From contig NZ_CP109327.1 in NCBI RefSeq assembly GCF_035918155.1, forward strand, positions 3,224,001-3,288,000: 64,000 bases of DNA. Reading direction: 5' to 3'. Under the pieces are notes generated by a model. It worked only from the letters and a program-made list of their open reading frames with translations, was not told the DNA's origin and did not search any database. The first letter of the stretch is position 1; every line of letters begins with the position of its first letter. The stretch comes from Streptomyces sp. NBC_01591 (GTDB lineage: Bacteria; Actinomycetota; Actinomycetes; Streptomycetales; Streptomycetaceae). The translations under genes were made by a program, and so were the position numbers. Shown one piece after another: positions 17,293 to 26,089 of this stretch.

Positions 17293-17353
17293 ACCTGTGG
17301 ATCTCCTGAGCAACCGAACCATCACCATGCGTATCGTGCGCCTCACGGATGGT

Positions 17354-17369
17354 CAAGGTGTAGACCACT
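17354..17369. promoter_or_regulatory. Candidate DasR operator (dre)
   Basis: CAAGGTGTAGACCACT matches the recalled dre consensus ACTGGTCTAGACCACT at 12 of its last 13 positions. It lies 62 bp upstream of the hexosaminidase start and 32 bp before the divergent DUF4429 gene. DasR is the GntR repressor released by glucosamine-6-phosphate. Confidence 0.75.
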
Positions 17370-17400
17370 TCCCCGTTCATGCGGCTGACAGAATCTGCCC

Positions 17401-18297
17401 ATGGCGGAAATAACACAGCGCGACGGAACCTGGACCTTCGACGGCGAAACGGTGCGGATCGTGCCGGGCCGGGGGAAGGGCGTCCACCCGCTCCGGCAGG
17501 AGCTGGGGGAATGCGTCGTCCCGCTGCAGGCGCTGGCGGGCATCTCCTTCGAGCCGGACCGCAAGGGCGGCCGGCTGCGACTGCGGCTGCGCGACGGCGC
17601 GTGCCCGGTCCTGCGCGCGGCCGGCGGCCGGCTCAAGGACGCCTCGGATCCCTACCAACTGGCCGTGGAGAAGGACCGGAGCGGGCTGGCGGAGTACTTC
17701 GTCGACGAGGTGCGCAACGCCCTGCTGGTCGAGCAGGTGCCCACCGGCGCGGTGGACGCCTTCCTGCTGCCGGGGCCCTCGGTGCCGGTCGCCGGTGGCG
17801 GCGGGGACGGCACGGCCTCGTTCGACGGGGAGACCGTCCGCCTCACCTGGAACTGGAAGGCCAATGAGGACAAGATCTCGGGCGGCCCGGTCGCGTTCCC
17901 GGTGTCGGAGGTGACCGGCGTGCACTGGGTGCCCCCCATGGGTCTGGAGAACGGGCATCTGCGCTTCGTACGGCGCGAGGGCCCGGCGTCGGCCCCGGCA
18001 CCCGAGGACGACCCGTACTCACTGGATCTGTGGGGGCTGTCCAAGAAGGAGTACACGGCGGTCCTGGTCGCGGCGGCGGTCCTGGTACGGCTGCCCGACG
18101 CGGCGGCGGGGGCGGGCCCGGCCCCCGGGAGCGCCGCGCCCGCGGAGATCGCGGCCCCGGCCGCACCGGCACCGTCCGGCGACGATCACGACGCGCTGCT
18201 GCGCCGGCTGCGCGAGCTCGGCGAGCTGCACCGGTCCGGGGTCCTCACCGACGACGAGTTCACCGCCGCCAAACAGGCCGTGCTCAAGAGCCTGTAG
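17401..18297 (+). CDS. DUF4429 protein with C-terminal SHOCT domain
   Basis: 298 aa. Two DUF4429 beta-rich repeats (about residues 1-125 and 135-215) both contain the pattern FDGETVR and end near DPYQLAVEKD and DPYSLDLWGL. A flexible Ala/Pro linker leads to a SHOCT domain at the C-terminus: LLRRLRELGELHRSGVLTDD then EFTAAKQAVL. SHOCT domains are often oligomerisation or membrane-targeting modules; the function is unknown. It has no signal peptide. It is divergent from the hexosaminidase, with the DasR-like site in its leader. Confidence 0.85.
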   Translation: MAEITQRDGTWTFDGETVRIVPGRGKGVHPLRQELGECVVPLQALAGISFEPDRKGGRLRLRLRDGACPVLRAAGGRLKDASDPYQLAVEKDRSGLAEYFVDEVRNALLVEQVPTGAVDAFLLPGPSVPVAGGGGDGTASFDGETVRLTWNWKANEDKISGGPVAFPVSEVTGVHWVPPMGLENGHLRFVRREGPASAPAPEDDPYSLDLWGLSKKEYTAVLVAAAVLVRLPDAAAGAGPAPGSAAPAEIAAPAAPAPSGDDHDALLRRLRELGELHRSGVLTDDEFTAAKQAVLKSL

Positions 18298-18384
18298 GCG
18301 GTCCGAGACCGCAATCACACCCGACCCTGCCCGATATCGGGCAGAATTGTTGCGTAAGCGCCCCGCCCACAGCAATATCAACGA

Positions 18385-18660
18385 GTGCTCGAACGCCGCC
18401 CGTCGCATGACGACCTCATCGACCACCTGGTGCGCAGCACCGCGCTCCAGCGCGGTGAAGCCGCCCGGGTGATCCTTGACGTGCTGGCGTACTTCGACGA
18501 GACGACCGACGACTTCGTCCGGCGCCGCCACCGCGAACTGCAGTCCGGCGGCCTGGTCAACGCGGAGATCTTCGAGCGGATCGCGGCCGAGCTGCCGCAC
18601 CGGGCGGTCGCGCCGCCGGAGCTCTCGCTCCGCCAGCTGCGCCGCATCGTCTACGGCTGA
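18385..18660 (+). CDS. Small conserved protein upstream of glmS
   Basis: 91 aa, GTG start, no clear ribosome site. The sequence is helical and charged: DLIDHLVRSTALQRGEAARV, ILDVLAYFDETTDDFVRRRH, and the C-terminal PPELSLRQLRRIVYG. It is soluble. It resembles the conserved small gene that precedes glmS in S. coelicolor (recalled SCO2788). It lies 43 bp upstream of glmS on the same strand, so it is probably co-transcribed. Function unknown. Confidence 0.7.
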   Translation: MLERRPSHDDLIDHLVRSTALQRGEAARVILDVLAYFDETTDDFVRRRHRELQSGGLVNAEIFERIAAELPHRAVAPPELSLRQLRRIVYG

Positions 18661-18703
18661 GCAACGGGCACCACAGGTACGTCGATGGAGGGGCAGAGAC
18701 TTT

Positions 18704-20533
18704 ATGTGCGGAATCGTCGGATACATCGGGAAGCGTGACGTGGCTCCGCTGCTGCTGGAAGGGCTGCAGCGGCTGGAGTACCGGGGTTACGACTCCGCGG
18801 GCATCGTCATCACCGGCAAGGCGTCGGCCGGCAAGCCCGCCGCGCTGAGGATGGTCAAGGCGAAGGGCCGGGTCCGCGAGCTGGAGGCCCGCGTTCCCAA
18901 GCGCTTCACCGGCACCACCGGTATCGCCCACACCCGCTGGGCCACCCACGGCGCCCCGAGCGACGAGAACGCGCACCCGCACCTGGACGCCGACAACAAG
19001 GTCGCCGTCGTCCACAACGGCATCATCGACAACGCCTCCGAACTCCGTGCGAAGCTCGTCGCCGACGGTGTCGTCTTCCTCTCCGAGACCGACACCGAGG
19101 TGCTGGTCCACCTGATCGCCCGTGCCCAGGCGGAGACCCTGGAGGAGAAGGTCCGCGAGGCGCTGCGCTCGGTCGAGGGCACGTACGGCATCGCCGTCAT
19201 GCACGCCGACTTCAACGACCGCATCGTGGTCGCCCGCAACGGCTCCCCGGTCGTGCTCGGCATCGGCGAGAAGGAGATGTTCGTCGCCTCGGACGTCGCC
19301 GCGCTGGTCGCCCACACCCGCCAGGTCGTCACCCTGGACGACGGCGAGATGGCCACCCTCAAGGCCGACGACTTCCGTACGTACACCACGGAGGGCTCGT
19401 CCACGACGGCCACGCCGACCACCGTGGAGTGGGAGGCCGAGTCGTACGACATGGGCGGCCACGACACGTACATGCACAAGGAGATCTCCGAGCAGGCCGA
19501 CGCCGTCGACCGGGTGCTGCGCGGCCGGATCGACGACCGCTTCGCCACCGTGCACCTGGGCGGCCTCAACCTGGACGCCCGCGAGGCGCGCGGGGTCCGC
19601 CGGATCAAGATCCTGGGCTGCGGCACCTCGTACCACGCGGGCCAGATCGGCGCGCAGCTGATCGAGGAGCTGGCCCGTATCCCCGCGGACGCCGAGCCCG
19701 CCTCCGAGTTCCGCTACCGCAACCCGGTCGTCGACCCGGACACGCTGTACGTCGCGGTCTCGCAGTCCGGTGAGACGTACGACGTGCTGGCCGCCGTCCA
19801 GGAGCTCAAGCGCAAGGGCGCCCGGGTGCTCGGTGTCGTCAACGTGGTGGGTTCGGCGATCGCCCGGGAGGCCGACGGCGGTACGTACGTCCACGCCGGC
19901 CCCGAGGTGTGCGTCGTCTCCACCAAGTGCTTCACCAACACGGTCGTCGCGTTCGCGCTGCTCGCCCTGCACCTGGGCCGGATCCGGGACCTGTCGGTCG
20001 CCGACGGCAAGCGGATCATCGAGGGGCTGCGCAGGCTGCCCGGCCAGATCAGCGAGATCCTGGCGAACGAGGACGAGATCAAGAAGATGGCGGCCGAGTA
20101 CGCGGACGCCAAGTCGATGATGTTCATCGGCCGGGTGCGCGGCTACCCCGTCGCCCGTGAGGCCTCTCTGAAGCTCAAGGAGGTCTCGTACATCCACGCC
20201 GAGGCGTACCCGGCCTCGGAGCTGAAGCACGGGCCGCTGGCGCTGATCGAGCCCGCGATGCCGACGGTCGCGATCGTGCCGGACGACGACCTGTTGGAGA
20301 AGAACCGCGCCGCGATGGAGGAGATCAAGGCCCGCAGCGGCCGCATCCTCGCCGTCGCCCACCAGGTTCAGGAGAAGGCCGACCACACCATCGTCGTACC
20401 GAAGAACGAGAACGAGCTGGACCCGATCCTGATGGGCATCCCGCTCCAGCTCTTCGCGTACCACACGGCGCTGGCCATGGGCCGTGACATCGACAAGCCG
20501 CGCAACCTGGCGAAGTCCGTCACCGTCGAGTAG
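18704..20533 (+). CDS. glmS: Glutamine-fructose-6-phosphate aminotransferase
   Basis: 609 aa, the usual length. MCGIVGYIGKRDVAPLLLEG starts with the catalytic Cys2 of the N-terminal glutaminase, followed by LEYRGYDSAG and HTRWATHG. Two SIS domains follow: ILGCGTSYHAG and VSQSGETYD in the first, and GRVRGYPVAREASLKLKEVS with ASELKHGPLALIEP in the second. It makes glucosamine-6-phosphate, the precursor of peptidoglycan amino sugars and the DasR effector. The ribosome site GGAGGGG is 10 nt upstream. Two hairpins follow the stop. No glmS ribozyme is seen in the 43-bp leader. Confidence 0.97.
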   Translation: MCGIVGYIGKRDVAPLLLEGLQRLEYRGYDSAGIVITGKASAGKPAALRMVKAKGRVRELEARVPKRFTGTTGIAHTRWATHGAPSDENAHPHLDADNKVAVVHNGIIDNASELRAKLVADGVVFLSETDTEVLVHLIARAQAETLEEKVREALRSVEGTYGIAVMHADFNDRIVVARNGSPVVLGIGEKEMFVASDVAALVAHTRQVVTLDDGEMATLKADDFRTYTTEGSSTTATPTTVEWEAESYDMGGHDTYMHKEISEQADAVDRVLRGRIDDRFATVHLGGLNLDAREARGVRRIKILGCGTSYHAGQIGAQLIEELARIPADAEPASEFRYRNPVVDPDTLYVAVSQSGETYDVLAAVQELKRKGARVLGVVNVVGSAIAREADGGTYVHAGPEVCVVSTKCFTNTVVAFALLALHLGRIRDLSVADGKRIIEGLRRLPGQISEILANEDEIKKMAAEYADAKSMMFIGRVRGYPVAREASLKLKEVSYIHAEAYPASELKHGPLALIEPAMPTVAIVPDDDLLEKNRAAMEEIKARSGRILAVAHQVQEKADHTIVVPKNENELDPILMGIPLQLFAYHTALAMGRDIDKPRNLAKSVTVE

Positions 20534-20538
20534 ACCCC

Positions 20539-20615
20539 GCGTACGGGACAGCCCGTACGCACGCCCATACGCACAGAACGGCCCCGTACCCGCCGCCACC
20601 GCGGGTACGGGGCCG
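20539..20615 (+). terminator. Tandem hairpin terminator after glmS
   Basis: GCGTACGGG-ACAG-CCCGTACGC (20539-20560) is followed by a perfect 15-bp stem CGGCCCCGTACCCGC / GCGGGTACGGGGCCG (20579-20615, 7-nt loop). No T-run follows, as usual in Streptomyces. The next 270 bp before the convergent universal stress gene hold nothing recognisable. Confidence 0.85.
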
Positions 20616-20886
20616 CTCGCCTTCGGCGGGCCGCCGTCCACGACCCCGGTGTGACCGATACCCGACGCCAACAGGGCGCGTCCCGGGGCGAGATGGCCGC
20701 GGGCGGAGGTACCGGCGCTTCCCGCAGAGATGTCGCCGTCAACGGCGAACCCCCTTCGCGAGCGCACGATCCGTTTCCGTCCGTACATCAACTGCCGGTT
20801 TACGCAGGCGATTTGACGCCATGCGGAACGAGGACGTCACACCGGACCACGGGAGTGACGGAAGAGGTCGCCGGGGCGTCGGGCGT

Positions 20887-21408
20887 TCAGGGGATGACGA
20901 CGACCGGGCGCTGCGCACGCCGCGCGAGGCGCCCCGCCACCGAGCCGAAGATGCGGCCGACGATGCCGTGCGTGGAGCCGACGACGATGGCGTCGGCCGA
21001 GTACTCCCGGCCGACCTCCTCCAGCTCGTGGCAGATGTCCCCGCCCCGCTCGACGAGGACCCAGGGAACCTCGGAGAGGTAGTCCGCGCAGGCGAGCTCC
21101 AGGCCGAGCACCTCGGTGCGGTGATCGGGCACATCCACGAAGACGGGCGGCTCGCAGCCTGCCCAGACCGTGGTCGGCAGCCGGTTGGCGACATGGACGA
21201 TGATCAGGCCGGAACCCGATCTTCGGGCCATTCCGATGGCATAGGCGAGGGCGCGCTCACTGGAGGTCGAGCCGTCGAAGCCGACCACGACCCCGTGACG
21301 GAACGCGGGATCGCACGAATGACGTGTTTCTTCGACCGTCTGCGGGTCCGACACGTGGTCGGCCACCTGCTTACGGTCGGCGGGTTCGGGGATTTCGTGA
21401 CCGGCCAT
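20887..21408 (-). CDS. Universal stress protein (UspA family)
   Basis: 173 aa from ATG 21408. After a charged 45-residue N-terminus the UspA fold begins at GVVVGFDGSTSSERALAYAI, and it ends with the ATP-binding signature VVGSTHGIVGRIFGSVAGRL followed by ARRAQRPVVVIP. The GSxxG-type loop suggests ATP binding. Such proteins respond to starvation and redox stress in actinobacteria. Upstream in-frame extensions lack family similarity. It is convergent with glmS and divergent from adpA, with about 980 bp between the two divergent starts. Confidence 0.88.
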   Translation of the reverse strand: MAGHEIPEPADRKQVADHVSDPQTVEETRHSCDPAFRHGVVVGFDGSTSSERALAYAIGMARRSGSGLIIVHVANRLPTTVWAGCEPPVFVDVPDHRTEVLGLELACADYLSEVPWVLVERGGDICHELEEVGREYSADAIVVGSTHGIVGRIFGSVAGRLARRAQRPVVVIP

Positions 21409-22387
21409 CGGTGTCTCGGCGAAGAGAGTCCTCGTGAGGAGAGCGACTTGGGGAAGGTGCGTCAGCGGGCGGTGTTGCGGTGTCCGGGAATCATCTTCCC
21501 AACCCCTTACCCCCAAGGGTACGGCGCCACTCCTCCACTGCCCAGACCCGCGCAAAGCGCGCGCGACGTTTCACGGAGCATGCCCGAGGCGGACCCGTAT
21601 GGCAATGCCGCTTGTGCTGTACACCGACGCCACCGGGCCCGGGCGGCCGCCCTCGGTGACCGGACGGAGCCGTATCCGTCACCCCTCCGGGGCGCCGGAG
21701 GAGCTCCGTCCTCCCGGTCGGCCGCCGAATGGATCACCACCCCGCCGCCGACCGCCGGGGCCGGCGACCCGACCCCGCGAGTCACATCGCACCCCTTCCG
21801 GACCGTCCGTCCCGTTCGCGGCGATCCGCCCGGCCGGGATCCGACACCGGCCCGCCCGGCCGGGATCCGACACCGGCCCGCCCGGCGGAATCCGATCGCA
21901 GCCGGTTGCCACCGGCCCATTCCGTACGATCAGCCGTCCGACCTGCCCAGGGGGCGCAAAGAAGCGGTTGATCACCCGGGTTGTGCGCCGGTTCAATGAC
22001 TGAATCACACATGCACAACCGTCTATTTTCAGCCAACTTCACACCCATGCCGATACCTTGCCGAATTGGCCGATCAACCCCCTTGTCACCAGGCAGGAAG
22101 AGACCGCGCGGTACGCTTCCACCCAACGGGGACGGGCCATGAACGCCAGGCGCCCTTCCCTGCACGGCCGCCGGATGAAACGCTTCGTGATCGAATGCTT
22201 CCCGCCAAGTTGCCTTGTCGACATAACGCCGGTTGGTGAACTTGTCACGCCGGCACCACGGGACGCAGTAGATTCGATCTTGGGTTTCGAATGTCCGGGG
22301 AACTCGTGCAGGACCGAGGGGACAAGTGCAGGTGCGACAGGCCCGTAAGGACCAGGGAGACGCGAACACCGAGGGGGGCTTAGCGTC
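21409..22387 (+). promoter_or_regulatory. Long adpA upstream region
   Basis: About 980 bp without a convincing gene separate the universal stress gene from adpA. Long leaders with several regulator sites are known for adpA in other Streptomyces (adpA autoregulation, BldD). A 26-bp tandem repeat lies at 21828-21896. From about 21980 the base composition becomes AT-richer (for example 22005-22075), which suits promoters. A small plus-strand open frame at 22058-22348 has no coding look. GAGGGGGG lies just before the ATG. Confidence 0.5.
21828..21896 (+). repeat. 26-bp tandem repeat, about 2.6 copies
   Basis: The unit starting CGCCCGGCCGGGATCCGACA occurs at 21828-21853 and 21854-21879, followed by a degenerate partial copy to about 21896. 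It lies in the adpA upstream region. Confidence 0.75.
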
Positions 22388-23623
22388 ATGAGCCAGGACT
22401 CCGCCGCCGCAACGGAGGCTGTACGGAAGCTCAGTGGCCGTCGACGACGAGAAGTCGTCGCCGTGCTGCTGTTCAGCGGCGGCCCCATCTTCGAGAGTTC
22501 GATCCCGCTTTCCGTGTTCGGAATCGACCGCCAGGACGCGGGAGTTCCGCGCTACCGACTCCTCGTCTGCGGCGGGGAAGAAGGGCCGCTGCGGACCACC
22601 GGGGGACTCGAACTCACCGCGCCCTACGGGCTGGAGGCGATCAGCAGGGCCGGCACCGTGGTGGTGCCCGCCTGGCGTTCGATCACCTCGCCGCCGCCCG
22701 CCGAGGCGCTGGAGGCGTTGCGCCGCGCCCACGAGGAGGGCGCCCGCATCGTCGGGCTGTGCACGGGCGCGTTCGTGCTCGCCGCCGCGGGCCTGCTGGA
22801 CGGCCGCCCGGCGACGACACACTGGATGTACGCACCGACGCTGGCCAAGCGCTACCCGTCGGTCCACGTCGATCCGCGTGAGCTCTTCGTCGACGACGGC
22901 GATGTGCTCACCTCCGCCGGAACGGCCGCCGGGATTGATCTCTGTCTGCACATAGTCCGCACGGACCACGGCACGGAGGCCGCCGGGGCACTGGCCCGTC
23001 GGCTCGTCGTGCCGCCGCGGCGCAGTGGCGGCCAGGAGCGCTATCTCGACAGGTCTTTACCAGAGGAGATCGGCTCCGACCCGCTCGCCGAGGTCGTGGC
23101 CTGGGCGCTGGAGCATCTGCACGAGCAGTTCGACGTGGAGACGCTGGCCGCGCGCGCCTACATGAGCAGGCGGACCTTCGACCGCAGGTTCCGTTCGCTC
23201 ACCGGCAGCGCACCGCTCCAGTGGCTGATCACCCAGCGGGTGCTGCAGGCGCAGCGGCTGCTGGAGACGTCCGAGTACTCGGTCGACGAGGTGGCGGGCC
23301 GCTGCGGCTTCCGCTCGCCGGTCGCGCTGCGCGGACACTTCCGGCGTCAGCTGGGCTCCTCCCCCGCCGCGTACCGGGCCGCCTACCGGGCCCGCCGTCC
23401 GCAGGGCGGTGGCGCGGAGCCCGTGGCCGCGGTGACCGAGCCGGTCGTGCCCGCCCAGGGCGGTGCGTCGGTCCGGCGTGCCACGGCCACGGCCACGCCG
23501 CCGGGCCCGCATGTCATCACGTCGCCGCCGCCCGGCCCGGGCCAGTCGGAGCAGGGGAAACCCGGCCCCGACGCGTACACGACCGGACGCCCGACCCTGC
23601 CGGGTCAACGGAGTGCCCCGTAG
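22388..23623 (+). CDS. adpA: AdpA, central developmental regulator, with TTA codon
   Basis: 411 aa. The N-terminal DJ-1/PfpI-like domain (about residues 24-200, GLCTGAFVLAAAGLLDGRPA, TTHWMYAPTLAKRYP) is a dimerisation module. The AraC/XylS DNA-binding domain follows (about residues 232-335: AARAYMSRRTFDRRFRSLTG and RVLQAQRLLETSEYSVDEVA). A Pro/Ala-rich tail ends the protein. AdpA switches on differentiation and secondary metabolism genes. Codon 224 is TTA (23057-23059, in DRSLPEE between the two domains), the bldA-dependent leucine codon conserved in adpA. The orn gene starts 10 bp downstream, the same order as in S. coelicolor and S. griseus. Confidence 0.97.
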   Translation: MSQDSAAATEAVRKLSGRRRREVVAVLLFSGGPIFESSIPLSVFGIDRQDAGVPRYRLLVCGGEEGPLRTTGGLELTAPYGLEAISRAGTVVVPAWRSITSPPPAEALEALRRAHEEGARIVGLCTGAFVLAAAGLLDGRPATTHWMYAPTLAKRYPSVHVDPRELFVDDGDVLTSAGTAAGIDLCLHIVRTDHGTEAAGALARRLVVPPRRSGGQERYLDRSLPEEIGSDPLAEVVAWALEHLHEQFDVETLAARAYMSRRTFDRRFRSLTGSAPLQWLITQRVLQAQRLLETSEYSVDEVAGRCGFRSPVALRGHFRRQLGSSPAAYRAAYRARRPQGGGAEPVAAVTEPVVPAQGGASVRRATATATPPGPHVITSPPPGPGQSEQGKPGPDAYTTGRPTLPGQRSAP

Positions 23624-23632
23624 GGTGGGGCC

Positions 23633-24235
23633 ATGAACGATCGCATGGTGTGGATCGACTGCGAGATGACCGGGCTCTCGTTGACGGAAGACGCACTCAT
23701 CGAGGTGGCCGCGCTGGTCACCGACTCGGAGCTGAACGTGCTCGGTGAAGGGGTGGACATCGTGATCCGCCCGCCGGACGCGGCCCTGGAGACCATGCCC
23801 GAGGTGGTGCGGCAGATGCACACCGCCTCGGGTCTCCTCGACGAGCTGGCCGGGGGCACCACCCTGGCCGACGCCGAGGCCCAGGTGCTGAACTATGTCC
23901 GCGAGCATGTGAAGGAGCCCGGCAAGGCCCCGCTCTGCGGGAACTCGGTCTCCACCGACCGCGGCTTCCTGGCGCGGGACATGGCGGCCCTGGAGCGCTA
24001 CCTCCACTACCGGATCGTCGATGTCTCCTCGATCAAGGAGCTGGCGCGCCGCTGGTACCCGAGGGCGTACTTCAACAGCCCGGCCAAGAACGGCAACCAC
24101 CGGGCGCTCGCGGACATCCGTGACTCCATCACGGAGCTGCGCTACTACCGTGAGGCGGTCTTCGTGCCGCAGCCCGGTCCGGACTCGGAGCGCGCCAAGG
24201 CCATCGCGGCACGCGTCGCGCCGCCCGCACCGTAG
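23633..24235 (+). CDS. orn: Oligoribonuclease
   Basis: 200 aa DEDDh exonuclease. [20 protein letters not shown] holds the first Asp-Glu pair, [20 protein letters not shown] the second Asp, and [14 protein letters not shown] the catalytic His and last Asp. It degrades 2-5-nt RNAs and pGpG, the breakdown product of cyclic di-GMP, in the cytoplasm. It follows adpA by 10 bp, as ornA does in other Streptomyces, where loss affects sporulation. GGTGGGG serves as ribosome site. Confidence 0.96.
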   Translation: MNDRMVWIDCEMTGLSLTEDALIEVAALVTDSELNVLGEGVDIVIRPPDAALETMPEVVRQMHTASGLLDELAGGTTLADAEAQVLNYVREHVKEPGKAPLCGNSVSTDRGFLARDMAALERYLHYRIVDVSSIKELARRWYPRAYFNSPAKNGNHRALADIRDSITELRYYREAVFVPQPGPDSERAKAIAARVAPPAP

Positions 24236-24361
24236 GACCTTGTGAAGCCGCTGGTCATAGCCCTTTCGGGGGCTGGGATCAGCGGCTGAACAACTGGGGA
24301 GCGAGCACCCTCTCGGACCCTGTACACTTTTTCTCGGCCGGTCAGAAAAAGACCGGGCATG

Positions 24362-24434
24362 GTGGGTATAGCTCAGATGGTAGAGCACCTGGTTGTGGTC
24401 CAGGATGTCGCGGGTTCGAGTCCCGTTACTCACC
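24362..24434 (+). tRNA. tRNA-His (GTG)
   Basis: The 73-nt cloverleaf has acceptor GTGGGTA pairing with TACTCAC, D-stem GCTC/GAGC, anticodon arm CCTGG-TTGTGGT-CCAGG (anticodon GTG) and T-arm with TTCGAGT. G at 24361 and C at 24434 can form the extra G-1:C73 pair typical of tRNA-His. CCA is not encoded. A TACACT -10-like box lies at 24323-24328. Confidence 0.96.
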
Positions 24435-24441
24435 CTGAAGG

Positions 24442-24473
24442 GAAGGGCCCCGGTCTTCGGACCGGGGCCCTTC
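24442..24473 (+). terminator. Terminator after tRNA-His
   Basis: Perfect 14-bp stem GAAGGGCCCCGGTC / GACCGGGGCCCTTC closed by a TTCG tetraloop. It ends 42 bp from the end of the converging LacI relic. Confidence 0.9.
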
Positions 24474-24515
24474 TCGTGTCTGAGCCCCCCTCAGCGGGCC
24501 GCCGTGTGACGGCCG

Positions 24516-24791
24516 TCACGAGGAGTCGCGGACGACCAGTTCGGTGGGGAGCACGATCTGCGGATACTCCTGGGTCTCGCTCGCGATCTCCTTGAGCAGT
24601 ACGCGGGCCATCGTGCGGCCCATCTCCTCGATCGGCTGGCGCACGCTGGTGAGGGCCGGGTCCAGGTGGCGGGCCACCGCCGAGTCGTCGAAGCCGATGA
24701 GGGCCACATCGTCCGGGATGCGCCGGCCGGCCTCGCCCAGCGCCTGGCGGGCGCCTGCGGCCATGACGTCGGAGGCGGCGAAGACCGTCAT
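24516..24791 (-). pseudogene. C-terminal remnant of a LacI-family regulator (CebR-like)
   Basis: The frame reads [20 protein letters not shown], then [20 protein letters not shown] and ends ELVVRDSS, which is the last 90 residues of a LacI sugar-binding domain. The HTH and most of the effector domain are missing. Just upstream, at about 24791, the sequence switches to a beta-glucosidase fragment. In S. coelicolor the orn/tRNA-His neighbourhood is followed by a cebR-type LacI gene (recalled SCO2794), so this is probably its stump. An ATG at the junction could start a 91-aa peptide, but it would lack DNA binding. Confidence 0.75.
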
Positions 24792-24795
24792 CGAT

Positions 24796-24993
24796 CGGGC
24801 GGGAGATGGCGGCCAGGTCGCCGTCCTGGACCAGCTTCGGCCAGTCGACCAGGTGCGAGGTGCCGGCGATCAGGTCCTCCGGGTACGCACCGCGCAGCAT
24901 CGGGCCGGTGAAGATCCGGTTGCCCACCGCGTCGATCCGGCGGGCGTCGGCCGCGCTGCCGGTCAGCGAGCGGACGTGGTGGAGGTTGAGACC
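24796..24993 (-). pseudogene. Internal remnant of a GH1 beta-glucosidase
   Basis: The minus frame encodes [20 protein letters not shown], then [20 protein letters not shown] and [14 protein letters not shown] up to AISRPID, a central piece of a family 1 glycosidase like BglC. Both ends are missing. It is fused head to tail with the LacI stump at about 24791-24796 and abuts the stop of the spermidine-synthase-like gene. A cebEFG-bglC cellobiose operon has apparently been deleted here. The orientation relative to the LacI stump differs from the divergent layout I recall, so an inversion may also have occurred. Confidence 0.7.
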
Positions 24994-25000
24994 GCGGGTT

Positions 25001-25981
25001 CTACCCGAAGGCCGAGGGCGGCGGCGCCGGGGACGGCCTGGCGTCCGCGTCGCTCACCGCCGCCGCGCCGCCGGTGAAGTCGGCCAGCACCCGCCCGTGT
25101 TCGACACGTCCGGGATGCGGGTCGGTCGCGACCCGGCGGGTCAGCTCCGCAACCTTCAGCGGCAGGTCCGAGGCGAGCAGCACGGCGTTGCCGAAGCGGC
25201 GGCCGCGCCACACGGTCGGGTCGGCGGCGAGCGCCAGTTCGGGGAAGATCGTGGCCGCGGTGGCGATCTGGCCGCGCAGATGGGTCAGCGGCGGCCCGTC
25301 CGCGAGGTTGGCGACATAGCTCCCGCCGGGTTTCAGGACCCGGCGGACCTCGGCGAGGAACTCGGTGCTGGTGAGGTGTGCGGGGGTACGGGCCCCGCTG
25401 AAGACATCGGCGATGACGAGATCCGCCCAGCCGTCCTGGATCTTCCCGAGCCCGGCGCGGGCGTCGGTGGCCCTGACCCGGATTCTGGCCTGCGGGTCCA
25501 ACGGCAGTTCCCGGCGGACCAGTTGGACGAGTGCGGCGTCCACCTCGATGACCTGCTGGGTGGAACGGGGGCGGGTCGCGGCGATGTAGCGGGCGAGCGT
25601 GAAGGCCCCGCCGCCCAGGTGCACCACGTGCAGGGGCTGTCCGGGGGGTGCGACGAGATCGGCGATGTGGCCGATCCTGCGCTGGTACTCGAAGGAGAGG
25701 AACGTGGGGTCGTCGAGGTCCACGTGGGACTGCGGGGCGCCGTCCAGCGTCAGCGTCCAGGCGTGCGGCCGCTCCCGGTCGGGCACCAGCTCGGCGAGGG
25801 AACCGTCCACCGGTTCGGCGAGGGGCTCCGTCCTGCGCCCGGCGCGCCCGGCACCGCGTTCGGCCCTGCCCCCGTCCTTGCCCTCGGCCCTGTTCCCGGC
25901 CTGCTCGGTCCTGTTCCCGGCCTTGCGGTCGGATCGCTTACGGGCGCCCGCACCCCCGCTCGACGCTCCTCGACGTGCCAC
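25001..25981 (-). CDS. Spermidine synthase-like methyltransferase-fold protein
   Basis: 326 aa, GTG start. The first 50 residues are low-complexity and basic (Lys/Arg/Gly/Ala). The rest is a Rossmann AdoMet-type fold like spermidine synthase: [20 protein letters not shown], the glycine motif [18 protein letters not shown], the acidic [12 protein letters not shown], and [20 protein letters not shown]. The usual polyamine-binding Asp pair is not obvious. Many actinobacterial proteins of this type have unknown substrates. No membrane segment is seen. The stop directly abuts the beta-glucosidase relic. Confidence 0.75.
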   Translation of the reverse strand: MARRGASSGGAGARKRSDRKAGNRTEQAGNRAEGKDGGRAERGAGRAGRRTEPLAEPVDGSLAELVPDRERPHAWTLTLDGAPQSHVDLDDPTFLSFEYQRRIGHIADLVAPPGQPLHVVHLGGGAFTLARYIAATRPRSTQQVIEVDAALVQLVRRELPLDPQARIRVRATDARAGLGKIQDGWADLVIADVFSGARTPAHLTSTEFLAEVRRVLKPGGSYVANLADGPPLTHLRGQIATAATIFPELALAADPTVWRGRRFGNAVLLASDLPLKVAELTRRVATDPHPGRVEHGRVLADFTGGAAAVSDADARPSPAPPPSAFG

Positions 25982-26089
25982 CGCTGCTCGTGCCTGCTCA
26001 CTGCTCTTCGCTCCGGACCGGTACGGAACCGGCCGTGCCGGGGAAACCCGCCCACCTGCCCATTATGGGCGCGGGAGAGGAACCGGCGG

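Noticed and set aside
18661..18703. glmS ribozyme in the leader
   Set aside because: The leader after the preceding gene is only 43 bp, too short, and the ribozyme is known from Firmicutes rather than Streptomyces.
18557..20791. 744-codon minus-strand open frame
   Set aside because: It is antisense to glmS, which is intact and unmistakable.
22058..22348. 96-codon plus-strand frame in the adpA leader
   Set aside because: No ribosome site, no third-position GC bias and no similarity. It lies in a known type of long regulatory leader.
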